Assembly: GCF_028389875.1 (NCBI RefSeq)
Contig: NC_084665.1
Location: 2,852,001-2,916,000 of the forward strand
Direction: 5' to 3'
Source: Rhea pennata
Taxonomy: Eukaryota; Chordata; Aves; Rheiformes; Rheidae
Length of the DNA stretch: 64,000 nucleotides
A program made the translations under genes and the position numbers. The notes under the pieces are model-generated. The model was not told the origin of the DNA, did not search any database, and saw nothing but the letters and a program-made list of their open reading frames with translations. Position 1 is the stretch's first letter. Every line of letters starts with the position of its first letter. This document shows positions 36,857 to 47,137 of this stretch, piece after piece.

Positions 36857-38473
36857 GGCAGGGCAGGGCTTGAGAGGTTTCCTACGTTTTTTGCCTGGTG
36901 TGAATCATGTCTTGATGCTAGCGGCTGTATGTGGCTGTATTACAGCTGATGAAGGACCAAGTAGCGGAGGAGAGGAAGGTCCTGAAGCCCCTGTTAAAGG
37001 CCTTTGGGGAGCGATCATGAGACCCCATCAGCATGGTTCAGCAAACGGCCATGAGAGGCATGGGAAACATGGCCATAGGAGTACCCACAAAGGTGAGACG
37101 GCCTTTGCTGGTCTTTGAGCACAGCCCAAACTCAATGGCTGCTGGTGGAGAGCTGCTGCCGCACGGTCTGTACATGGCAGCCTCGTTAGTAGCCTGCCAG
37201 ACAGGGTTTTTCCATGGCACGGGGAAGAGGTCCTGCACTGCATGGTCTTCGCCCTCTACGGTGTCCTGGCCTCGTCTGCCTCAGGGAGGAGGTCCTTCTT
37301 CCGCAGAGAGGTGGAGGAAGCCTTTCCCAGCCTGGTGCTGCACCTCCAGGACTTGGCCCCAGCCATCTCCAATGTAAGAACCCCCAGAGCATCTTGCGGG
37401 GCTGCAGAAAGCCCCACAGTGCCAGCAGAGCTGTGGTGCTGCTGCTGTCCACGTAGGGCTGACAATGTGTCTGGAGACCCTGACTGGCACTGCCGCAGCG
37501 AGGTTTCTCCCTCAGCACACCGGGCAGGTGTGCAGTGTCCCTGTGACAGGGCCTGACACTCTTTTCCAGACATGCAAGGTGGCTCTGCAGCTGTGCGCCC
37601 CATTCCTGGGGTCAAAGAGGCTGCAGCAGCACATCACTGTGAGCACCGGGCTGAGCGCCGCCGAGCTGCAGGACGAGGTCTGCAGTCACCTGGTGAGTGA
37701 GCTCTGCGCTGGGTCCTACATCCCTGTGATGGGCTGCCTAGCGCATGGCCACTGCGCCACGGTGCCACCTGGCCGTGGGCAGATAGAGGGGTGTTTGCAG
37801 CCTGAGATGAGCGCCCCAGTCCCTGCTTTCCCCAGGCCCAACTGTCCTGCGCTGCTGCAGAGGCTCTTCAGCACGTCCCGGAGCTGCTGCACAGGGAGCT
37901 CCCAGGCATCGCAGGCAGCAGCCATCACTGTGCTGGGTCAGAGGCAGCACTGGGCACTGGCGCTGTTCCTGGCTGCCTCCCCCCAGCCAGGGTTGGGCTG
38001 TGGGTCTGTGGCCAGGGTGGGGGATTGGGTCCATGACCATGCCCTGAGAGCTGCCTTTTCTATGTGCCAGGCGTCCTCTTGGACACAGTGCCAGCTGAGT
38101 GGCTGCAGCAGCAGGACCTGGCGTTCCTGGTGGGAGGTAGGTAATGGTAGCTACGCTCCCACCCCAAAGGCCTGGGAAGGCATCTGCGGGCCCCGTGGGT
38201 GCTGGTCCAGGGATGCTGGTGCCAAAACTGTGGACTTGCATGGGGAGAGGGGGCTCGGACAGACCCCAGGCTCCTGGCTGGAGAAGCCACCCCCAGATGG
38301 GTGCTGTGGGGCACTGGGGGCCATGGGGTAAATGGTGCTGAGCCCCAATGTGACCCCCTGCATCATCACTGCAGCTCAGCAGAGGAGGCAGTGTGCCGAG
38401 GCCCCCCACGCACAGCAGGAAGCAGCGCCAGGACCCTGTGCCAGGGGGCCCCAGCTCCCTGGAGCAGGAGGGC

Positions 38474-38479
38474 AATAAA
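38474..38479 (+). terminator. Candidate poly(A) signal of the MROH-like locus
   Basis: AATAAA lies in GC-rich DNA about 340 nt after the last recognisable MROH block (38071-38136, LLDTVPAEWLQQQDLAFLV). Confidence 0.5.
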
Positions 38480-38666
38480 GCTCCATGCGCGTAGGGAAAG
38501 CAGTGGCCATGTCTGGGTTCTGCAGGGGTCTGGTGCCAGCCTCAGCCCTGCTGCCCCCAGAACATGGCCCTGGTGCCCCCAGACCTGCCCTCACCAGGGA
38601 CATGGGGGAGCAGGGAGACCAGGGCAGAGTCGGGGTCGGTGGGGGTGAAGAAGGAACCAGGAGGTG

Positions 38667-38960
38667 CCTGGAATGCGCCCTGCCTTGCATTGCGGAAAAA
38701 GGGCTTCAGAGACCTTCCTGGGCACCTGGGAGCTCTGCCGTGGTGCAGAGCAGCGTCCATGTCAGAGTGGGAGACGTTGGGCGTCTCAGCCCATGACTAT
38801 CCTGCGTGTCATGAGCCTGTGTGTGCTCTGTGCACAACGTCCTGCTCCGCGCAGAGCTCATCTCACAGCGCCTGGTGCAGAGCTTCTTCCCGTGGCTGAA
38901 TTCGCATTCAGGAAACCTGTGTCTCACAGCCACGGCTTTCTTTGCTGAGGTGAGGCAGCA
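38667..38960 (+). repeat. Duplicated MROH exon block, copy 2
   Basis: It has the same 294-bp length as copy 1 and differs at only a few bases near its left end. It lies beyond the MROH poly(A) signal at 38474, where no neighbouring exons of the gene are recognisable, so it is an orphan exon. The close match points to a recent duplication or gene conversion. Confidence 0.9.
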
Positions 38961-39200
38961 CTGGGGGGCACTGGAGGGCACTGAGTGGTGCCTGGGGGTA
39001 CTGGGGACACTGGGAGGCACCTGGGGATCTGAGGCCACCAGGGGGCACTGGGGATACTGGGAGACAATGGGGTGGGACGGAGGATGAGAGGAGCCCCAGG
39101 AACCCTTGGGGAGAGGAGGGAGCATGGGGTAAGTGGGGGCAGTGGGGGGCCAGAGGCACCTGGGGGCGAGTGGGGATTGGGGCCCAAGCCCTGTATGTGG
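38961..39200 (+). repeat. Degenerate G-rich minisatellite
   Basis: Irregular repeats of GGGGCACTGG, GGGGTACTGG and GGGGACACTGG, with G-runs throughout, start directly at the edge of the duplicated MROH exon. No gene was seen. Confidence 0.65.
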
Positions 39201-39284
39201 GCCGGCAGGCAGGGGCGAGCAGAGGTTGCAGCCCCAAAACGGAGGCTTCTGTTGCCATCTCCCAGGGCAGCAGGCAGGGAAAGT

Positions 39285-39800
39285 CGTGAGGTCTTGAGGC
39301 TGAAAACGGAGACCTGGAGATGTGGTTTTGAGCTCAGAAATGCGGTGGGAGGGTCATAACCATCTGTTTTCCTGGTTGAGAGCAGAGACTGAATTCCCCA
39401 TTTTTGAGTCCAAAATGGGGCCTAAATGCTGTGTTTCTGGGACCATAAACCCAGGCTAGTTGGGCCCATTTGAGGAGCAGAAATGGAGCCTTAGTTGGCT
39501 GTGTAGTGTCTGAAAAGAGGCTGTGAAGTCCTGCATTTGGGCCAGAAACAGGAGCTTGTAGCTGGCTGCTTTGGCAGTCGGCAGCAGTGACTGAAGCCTC
39601 GGTTTTTAGGTCATGAAACAGAGAATGAGACGTGTGGATTTGGGACATGAAAAGGGAGGGGAGATGGAGTGTTTTGGGGAGCAAAAGCAGAGGCGGAGTC
39701 CCGCATGTTTGGGGCCAGAAATGGAGCCTGCATTTTGGGGGCTTGGAAAGAGAGGTGATTCTGGCTGTTTCACTGCAAAAACAGAGGCCCGGGGGGGGGG
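39285..39800 (+). repeat. Degenerate dispersed motif repeat (cagaaatggagcct-like)
   Basis: Variants of cagaaatggagcct recur at irregular spacing of roughly 60-110 bp (for example near 39337, 39477, 39543 and 39715), often after a TTTGGGG-like word. It looks like a worn tandem repeat of unknown origin. The consensus and edges are uncertain. Confidence 0.45.
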
Positions 39801-40089
39801 TGCCTGTTTGGGGTGGAGGGAGGCAGAGGGCCCGGCGAGAGCCCCCTGTGGCAGCCCTGTATGAGGACGGGTCCCCGTGGCTCCCAGGCCCATGTGGAGA
39901 GACCCCCCCCAGCCCTGTCGCCCTGGCCTGGCTGGCTCGCTTGGCCCCTGGGCACTGGTGGCCCCGCTGCCGGCAGCCCCGGGGCTCCGCCAGCTCCGGC
40001 CCAGCCCGGCCCTGCTGCAGCCACAACTGGCAATGCCGCCCGCCCAGGGCCACCCCTCAGGGCCACCGAGCTCCTGCCGCCCCTCAGCA
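39801..40089. other. GC-rich unique sequence; no gene seen
   Basis: Rich in CCC, GGCC and CTGG words. Both strands are open in several frames, but no protein family is recognised. Confidence 0.4.
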
Positions 40090-42165
40090 CTGCTGCAGGG
40101 CCCTGCGGAAGGCAAAGGAGCAGGAGAGAAGGGGAGGGAGAAAGAGAGAGGGAAAAGGAAAGGGAAGGAGAGAGAGAGTGAGGGAGAAAAAAAATAAGAG
40201 GGGGAAGAGAGAGGGAAAGTGAGGTAAAGCAAGAAGAAAAGGAGGAAGGAAGCAGAAAGAGAGAAAGAGTGAGAAGCAAAAGTGAGAGAAGAGAGAAAGC
40301 GACAGAAAGAGTGTGAGAAAGGAAGAGAAATAGGCAGGGATAGATGAGGAGAAAGAAGAAGAGCCAGAAGACAAGGGGGAGAAAGAAGGAAAGGGAGAGA
40401 GAAAGAAGGAAAGAGTGAGAGAAAGAGACAAAAGGAGAGAGAGGGAAGAGAAAGAGAACAAGAGAATGAAAGGAAGTGAGAAAGAGGGAAAGAGGGAGAG
40501 AATAGCAGAGAGAGGAAGAGAGAGAAAAAGGAAGAGAAAAAGAGGAACAGAAAAAAAGAGAAGGTGAAAATACAGAAAAGGGGAGAGAAACTGAGAAAGG
40601 AAGAAGAGAAAGAAAGGCAGGGAGGGAGGAAGGAAGGAACAAAAGGGGAGGAAAGAAAGAAAAATGAGATGAGATGGCGAGAGAAAGATGTATAATGTGA
40701 GCTAGGGAAAGAGAGGGGGGAGAAAGGGAGAGAGCAGAAATAGAGAAAAGGGAGAAAGGAGGCAGAAAAAAAGAAAGGAAAAGAAAAAGGAAGAAATAAA
40801 AAAAGAATGAAAAAGGAAAGGAAAGGGAAAGGGGGAAGGGGGAAGGGAAGGGGAAGGGGAAGGGAAGGGAAGGAAGAAGAGAGAAAAGAGGAAACAAAAG
40901 GCACAGAAAGCAAGAGAGAGAAAGGGAAAGGGAAAACATGGGGAGAAGGAGAGAGAGAGCAAGAGAAAAAGAGACTAGGAGAGAGGAAGGGAGCGATAAG
41001 AGAGCGAAAAAGAGGGAGAGAAGAAGGGAGCCAAGGAGAGAGAAGAGAGAGAAACAGAAAGAGATGGAGGCAGAAGAGAAGAAAAGAAATGGAAAGGGAG
41101 AGAAAGAGCCAGAGGAGATGGAAATGGAGAGAGAAAGAGTCAGAGAAAGAGAAAAGAGAAGAAATGAGAGCAAGGGAGAAAGGAGAGAGAAGGAGAAAGT
41201 GGGAGACAGAAAAAAGAGAGGAAGAAGAGAGGGAGCAGGAAGACAGAGAAGGAGGGAGAAAGGGAGAGAAAGAGAAAAAAGAGATAAGAGTGAAGAAGAC
41301 AAGGAGAGAGAGGGAGAAAGACGGGGAGAGAAAGAGGGAGAGAAAGGGAGAGAAAAGGCGAATGAAAAAGCACAAGAAGAATAAGAGGAAAGGGAGAGAA
41401 AGAGGGACAAAAAGGGAAAGCAGACTAGAGAGGGAGAGGGAGAGAAGAAAGAGAAAGAGGAGAGGAAAGAGGAAAGGGGAGGAGAGGCAATGGGAGAGGA
41501 GAGACGAGACGAGATGGGAAGAGAAGCAAGGAAGGGAGATGAGTAAGGAAGGTAGATGAAAGAAAAAGGGGGGAGAAAGACTAGGAAAGGGAGGTGACAG
41601 AAAGAGAGAGAAAGAGAGGGAAAGAGCCAAAGGGAGAATGAGAGAAAGAAGAGGAGAGAAAGAGTATAAGAGAATGAAAGGGAGAAAGAAGAAGAAGGAG
41701 AGAGAGGCAAAGAGAGGGCAAAAGAGAGGGAGAGAGAAGGATGGCCAGATTGGAGATAAAGAAAAGCAAGAGAAAGAGAGGTAGAGAAAGGGAGAGGGAG
41801 AGAGAGAAAGGGAGAGGAAAAGAAAGCAAGAGTGAAGGGGAGAGAAAAAAGTGAAACAGAAAGCAGAGAGGGAAAGAGCACGAGATGAGAAATGCAGAAG
41901 GACAGAGGAACAGCAAGTAATAGAAGGGGACAGAGAAGGAGATGGAGGGGGAGAAGAACAGAGAAGGAGGGAGAGGAGAGAGAAAGAGAAGGAGGAAAAG
42001 AAGGAAGAGAGAAAGTGAGAGAGAGAGGGGAAGAATGAATAAAAACAAGAGAAATAAAGAGAGGGAAAGGTAAAAGGGAAAGAGATGGGGAGACAAGGTA
42101 AGAGACGAGAAAAGCAAGAGAGAAAAAGAAGAGAGGAAAGGAGTGGGAGAGAGCGGGAGAAGGAG
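40090..42165 (+). repeat. 2.1-kb homopurine (GA-rich) tract
   Basis: The plus strand is almost entirely A and G, with only scattered C and T, mainly as GAGA, GGAA and AAGAGGG words, and no fixed period. The minus strand is therefore pyrimidine and has a long Ser/Leu/Phe-rich open frame (42173 to 39606) that reflects composition, not a gene. Purine/pyrimidine mirror sequence of this length can form triplex DNA. It ends exactly where the CR1 3' end begins. Confidence 0.93.
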
Positions 42166-42167
42166 AG

Positions 42168-43440
42168 AATCATAGAATCATGGACTCAGTAAGGTTGGAA
42201 GGGACCTCTGGAGATCATCTAGTCCAATCTCCCTGCTCAAGCAGAGTCACCTAGAGCATGTTAGACAGGGTTGCATCCAGGTGGGCCTTGAATATCTCCA
42301 GAGAAGGAGACTCCACAACCTATGTGGGCAACCTGTGCCAGTGCTCCGTCACTCTCACAGTGAAGAAATTCCCCCTCACATTCAGGCAGAACTTCCTGTG
42401 CTTCAATTTCTGCCCATTGCCTCTTGCCCTGTCACACAGGAAAACCGAAAAGAGTTTGGCTCCGTCCTCTTGACACCCTCCCTTCAGATACTTGTACACA
42501 TTGATAAGATCCTCCCTCAGTCTTCTTTTCCCCAGGCTAAAGAGGCTCAGCTCTCGCAGCCATTCCTCATAGGGCAGGTGCTCCAGCCCTCTGATCATCT
42601 TTGTAGCCCTATGCTGGACTCTCTCCAGTAGCTCCATGACTTTCTTGTACTGGGGAGCCCAGAACTGGATGAAGTTCTCAAGATAAGGCCTCCCCAGGGC
42701 TGAGTAGAGGGGCAGGATCACCTCCCTCAACCTGCTGGCAACACTCTTCCCAATGCACCCAAGCATACCATTGGCTGCCTTGGCCACAAGGGCACATTTC
42801 TGGCTCCTGGTCAACTTGTCATCCACCAGCACTGCCAGGTCCTTCTCTGCACAGCTGCTCTCCAGAAGGTCAGCGCCCAGCTTGTACTGATGCCTAGGGT
42901 TATTTTTCCCTAGGTGCAGTACTCTGCACTTGCCCTTGTATCTCTGAATGGCAGCACAGCCCTCAACTGTATCAGCCACTCCTCCCAGCTTGGTATCATC
43001 GGCAAACATGCTGAGGAGGCACTCTGTCCCTTCAACCAGCTCACTGATGAAGAAGTTGAACTGGATGGGACCCAGTCCTGAGCCCTGGGGAACTCCACTA
43101 GCCGCAGGCCTCCAACGAGACTCCACGCAATGGACGACAACGCTCTGAGCTCTGCCGTTCAGCCAGTTCTCAATCCTCAATCCACCTCACAGTCCACTTG
43201 TCCAACCCACACTTCCTGAACTTGCCTGAGAGGATGTTATGGGAGACAGTGTTGAAAACTTTGCTGAAGTCAAGGTACACCATGTACACTGCTCTTCTCT
43301 CATCTACCCAGCCAGTCATGCCATCACAGAAGGATACCATTTTTCCCCTTAACCATATTTACTCCTTCGTGAATCCATGCTGACAACTCCTGATCACCTT
43401 GCTTTCATCCATAAGCTTGGAGATGGCATCCAGAATGAGC
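42168..43440 (-). mobile_element. CR1 LINE, 5'-truncated, long reverse-transcriptase remnant
   Basis: The 3' end is at 42168 (agaatcatagaatcatgg, the reverse complement of the CR1 terminal repeats), followed by ttggaagggacctctgg. Minus-strand 43180-42320 is an open frame of 286 residues. It carries the reverse-transcriptase C-terminal half: [20 protein letters not shown] (the catalytic FADD motif), [13 protein letters not shown] and [22 protein letters not shown]. Upstream coding continues in other frames to about 43440, so frameshifts are present. Compared with the 5475-6220 copy it is longer and better kept. It separates the purine tract from the satellite array. Confidence 0.93.
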
Positions 43441-43464
43441 TGTGAGAGAAAAAGAGACAGAAGT

Positions 43465-46400
43465 GCTCCAGTCATAATGCAGCATCCCGCTCTGTGTGCT
43501 GCTGTACATGTTCAGATTCCAAACATAGCAGGGCACTAAGAGAAGCATTATAGGCACAACAGGAGAGTTTCTGCCTGCCGAGGGAAGACACACAGCCTCT
43601 TCCCTGACTCTTAGGCAAAGTCTCCTCTCAGTTTGCTTTTAGGTGTGCCTGCATGCTCAGAAGCAGCCCCAAGGCAGGCAGGATAGTGCGGGATGTATTC
43701 TGGGCATGCAGCGTGCTTGCTTGCATACCGGGGGCAAACCGAGAGCAGGTGCCTCACTTGCGCTTCGGTCTGCCGAGACTTAGAGCTGGCCAGCGCGCAG
43801 CTTCCTGCTGTGTGTGCTGCTGCACGCAACCAGCCTCCAAAGAAAGCAGGGCGCTAAGGCAAGAGTACGAAGTGCACCAGGAGTGAATCTGCCTGCCGAG
43901 GGAGCACATGCAGCTCATCCCTTGTTCCTCTCGCCGCTTCCCTGACTCTTGGGCAAAGGCTCGTCTCAGTTTGCTTTTAGGCGTGCCTCCATGCTCAGAA
44001 GCCACCCCGCATCAGGCAGGATACGGCGGGATGTATTCTGGGCACACAGAGTGCTTCTTTCCAGGGCCAGGGCAAAACCAAGAGCAAGCGCCTCACTTGC
44101 GCTTCTAGCTGCCGCTGCTTAGAGGCGACCATCGCGCAGCTTCCCGCTGTGTGTGTTGCTGTGCTCAAAGAGCCTCCAGAGCAGGGCACTTAGGCAACCA
44201 TCCCGGCTGCACCAGGAGTGGATCTGCCTGCCGAGGGAGGACGGGCAGCACATCCCTCGGTCCGCCCTCCACTTCCCTGACTCTTAGGCAAAGCCCGTCC
44301 CAGCTTGCTTCTAGGCGTGCCTCCGTGCTCAGAAGCCACCCCACGGCAGGCAGGACACAGCGCGATGCATTCTGGGCACGCAGCGTGCTGCTTCGCATGC
44401 TCGAGGCAAACCGAGAGCAGGTGCCTCACTTGCGCTTCTGTCTGCCGAGACTTAGAGGAGGACAAGCAGGAAGCTTCCCGCCGTGCGTGCTGCTGTACGC
44501 AACAAGCCTCCAAAGAAAGCAGGGCGCTAAGGCGAGCGCTCTGGGCACCCCAGGAGTGATTCTGCCTGCCGAGGAAAGACACGCAGCCACTTCCCTGACT
44601 CTTAGGCAAAGTCTCCTCTCAGTTTGCTTTTAGGTGTGCCTCCGTGCTCAGAAGCAGCCCCAAGGCAGGCAGGATAGTGCGGGATGTGTTCTGGGCACGC
44701 AGCGTGCTTGCTTGCATGCCCAGGGCAAACCGAGAGCAGGTGCCTCACTTGCGCTTCTGTCTGCCGAGACTTAGAGGCGGACAAGCAGGAAGCTTCACGC
44801 CGTGCATGCTGCTGCACGCAACCAGCCTCCAAAGAAAGCAGGGCGCTAAGGCGAGCGCTCTGGGCACCCCGGGAGTAATTCTGCCTGCCGAGGGAATACA
44901 CACAGCCTCTTCCCTGTCTCTTAGCAAAGTCTCCTCTCAGATTGCTTTTAGGTGTGCCTGCATGCTCAGAAGCAGCCCCAAGGCAGGCAGGATAGTGCGG
45001 GATGTGTTCTGGGCACGCAGCGTGCTTGCTCGCATGCCCGGGGCAAACCGAGAGCAGGTGCCTCACTTGCGCTTCTGTCTGCCGAGACTTGGAGCTGGCC
45101 AGCGCGCAGCTTCCCGCTGTGTGTGCTGCTGCACGCAACCAGCCTCCAAAGAAAGGAGGGCGCTAAGGCAAGCGCTCTGGGCACCCCAGGAGTGATTCTG
45201 CCTGCCGAGGAAAGACACGCAGCCACTTCCCTGCCTCTTAGGCTAAGTCTCCTCTCAGTTTGTTGTTGGACACCCGTCCGTGCTAAGAAGCCACCCGGCA
45301 TGAGGCAGGATACAGTGGGAAGCATTCTGGGCACGCGGAGTGCTGCTTCCCATGCCCGGGGCAAACCGAGAGCAGGTGCCTCACTCGCGTTTCTGTCTGC
45401 CGAGACTTAGAGCTGGCCAGCGCGCAGATTCCCACTGTGTGTGCCGCTGTGCTCAAAGAGCCCCCAAGCAAAGCAGGGCGCTAAGGCAAGAGTACGAAGT
45501 GCACCAGGAGTGAATCTGCCTGCCGAGGGAGCACATGCAGCTCATCCCTTGTTCCTCTCGCCGCTTCCCTGACTCTTGGGCAAAGGCTCCTCTCAGATTG
45601 CTTTTAGGCGTGCCTCCATGCTCAGAAGCCACCCCGCATCAGGCAGGATACGGCGGGATGTATTCTGGGCACACAGAGTGCTTCTTTCCAGGGCCAGGGC
45701 AAAACCGAGAGCAGGTGCCTCACTTGCGCTTCTGTCTGCCGAGACTTAGAGCTGGCCCGCGAGCAGCTTCCTGCTGTGTGTGCTGCTGTACGCAACCAGC
45801 CTCCAAAGAAAGCAGGGCGCTAAGGCGAGCGCTCTGGGCACCCCAGGAGTGATTCTGCCTGCCGAGGGAATACACACAGCCTCTTCCCTGACTCTTAGGC
45901 AAAGTCTCCTCTCAGATTGCTTTTAGGTGTGCCTGCATGCTCAGAAGCAGCCCCAAGGCAGGCAGGATAGTGCGGGATGTGTTCTGGGCACGCAGCGTGC
46001 TTGCTCGCATGCCCGGGGCAAACCGAGAGCAGGTGCCTCACTTGCGCTTCTGTCTGCCGAGACTTGGAGCTGGCCAGCGCGCAGCTTCCCGCTGTGTGTG
46101 CTGCTGCACGCAACCAGCCTCCAAAGAAAGCAGGGCGCTAAGGCAAGCGCTCTGGGCACCCCAGGAGTGATTCTGCCTGCCGAGGAAAGACACGCAGCTA
46201 CTTCCCTGCCTCTTAGGCTAAGTCTCCTCTCAGTTTGTTGTTGGACACCCGTCCGTGCTAAGAAGCCACCCGGCATGAGGCAGGATACAGCGGGAAGCAT
46301 TCTGGGCACGCGGAGTGCTGCTTCCCATGCCCGGGGCAAACCGAGAGCAGGTGCCTCACTCGCGTTTCTGTCTGCCGAGACTTAGAGCTGGCCAGCGCGC

Positions 46401-47137
46401 AGATTCCCACTGTGTGTGCCGCTGTGCTCAAACAGCCCCAAAACAAAGCAGGGCGCTAAGGCAAGAGTACGAAGTGCACCAGGAGTGAATCTGCCTGCCG
46501 AGGGAGGACGGGCAGCACATCCCTCGGTCCGCGCTCCACTTCCCTGCCTCTTAGGCAAAGCCCGTCCCAGCTTGCTTCTAGGCGTGCCTCCGTGCTCAGA
46601 AGCCGCCCCACGGCAGGCAGGATAGTGCGGGATACATTCTGGGCACGCAGCGTGCTTGCTTGCATGCCCAGGGCAAACCGAGAGCAGGTGCCTCACTTGC
46701 GCTTCTGTCTGCCGAGACTTGGAGCTGGCCAGCGCGCAGCTTCCTGCTGTGTGTGCTGCTGCAAGCAAACAGCCTCCAAAGAAAGGAGGGCAAGCGCTCT
46801 GGGCACCCCACGAGTGATTCTGCCTGCCGAGGAAAGACACGCAGCCACTTCCCTGCCTCTTAGGCAAAGTCTCCTCTCAGTTTGTTGTTGGACACCCGTC
46901 CGTGCTAAGAAGCCACCCGGCATGAGGCAGGATACAGCGGGAAGCATTCTGGGTACGCGGCGTGCTGCTTCCCATGCCCGGGGCAAACAGAGAGCAGGTG
47001 CCTCACTTGCGCTTCTGTCTGCCGAGACTTAGAGCTGGCCAGCGCGCAGATCCCCACTGTGCGTGCCGCTGTGCTCAAAGAGCCCCCAAGCAAAGCAGGG
47101 CGCTAAGGCAAGAGTACGAAGTGCACCAGGAGTGAAT
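43465..47137 (+). repeat. Left, less ordered part of the satellite array
   Basis: It holds 11-12 monomers of the same family that do not follow the 3262-bp period. Spacings are 318, 335, 338, 319, 317, 318, 339, 318, 318, 329 and 318. Some monomer types reappear in the right-hand variant zone: 45516-45852 matches 62457-62793, and 46905-47093 matches 62224-62412. Confidence 0.85.

Larger units (their letters stand above)
28512..38480 (+). pseudogene. Maestro heat-like repeat (MROH) family gene, probably an unprocessed pseudogene
   Basis: About two dozen exon-like blocks with splice sites read as an avian MROH protein, a HEAT-repeat family of poorly known role. Clear blocks are 28512-28576, 28753-28826, 29347-29454, 31571-31678, 31794-31913 (FLYKALGMALAACGCLSHV), 32127-32229, 33363-33455, 33797-33901, 34028-34151, 34392-34501, 34816-34940, 35448-35600, 35934-36075, 36416-36548, 36946-37092 and 37570-37692. 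Several neighbours join in phase (34028-34151 with 34392-34501). In-frame stops fall inside recognisable blocks at 31610 (TGA), 33151 (TAG), 35458 (TAG) and 37018 (TGA, in GERS*DPIS). One acceptor reads cccgcaa instead of cccgcag at about 29967-29973. Introns are kept, so this is a decayed duplicate rather than a retrocopy. Sequencing error is unlikely to explain several independent lesions. The family call is strong; pseudogene status is probable. Confidence 0.78.

Noticed and set aside
39606-42173. 855-codon minus-strand open frame rich in Ser, Leu and Phe
   Set aside because: It is the pyrimidine complement of the purine tract. Stops are rare because of base composition, and there is no domain or splice signal.
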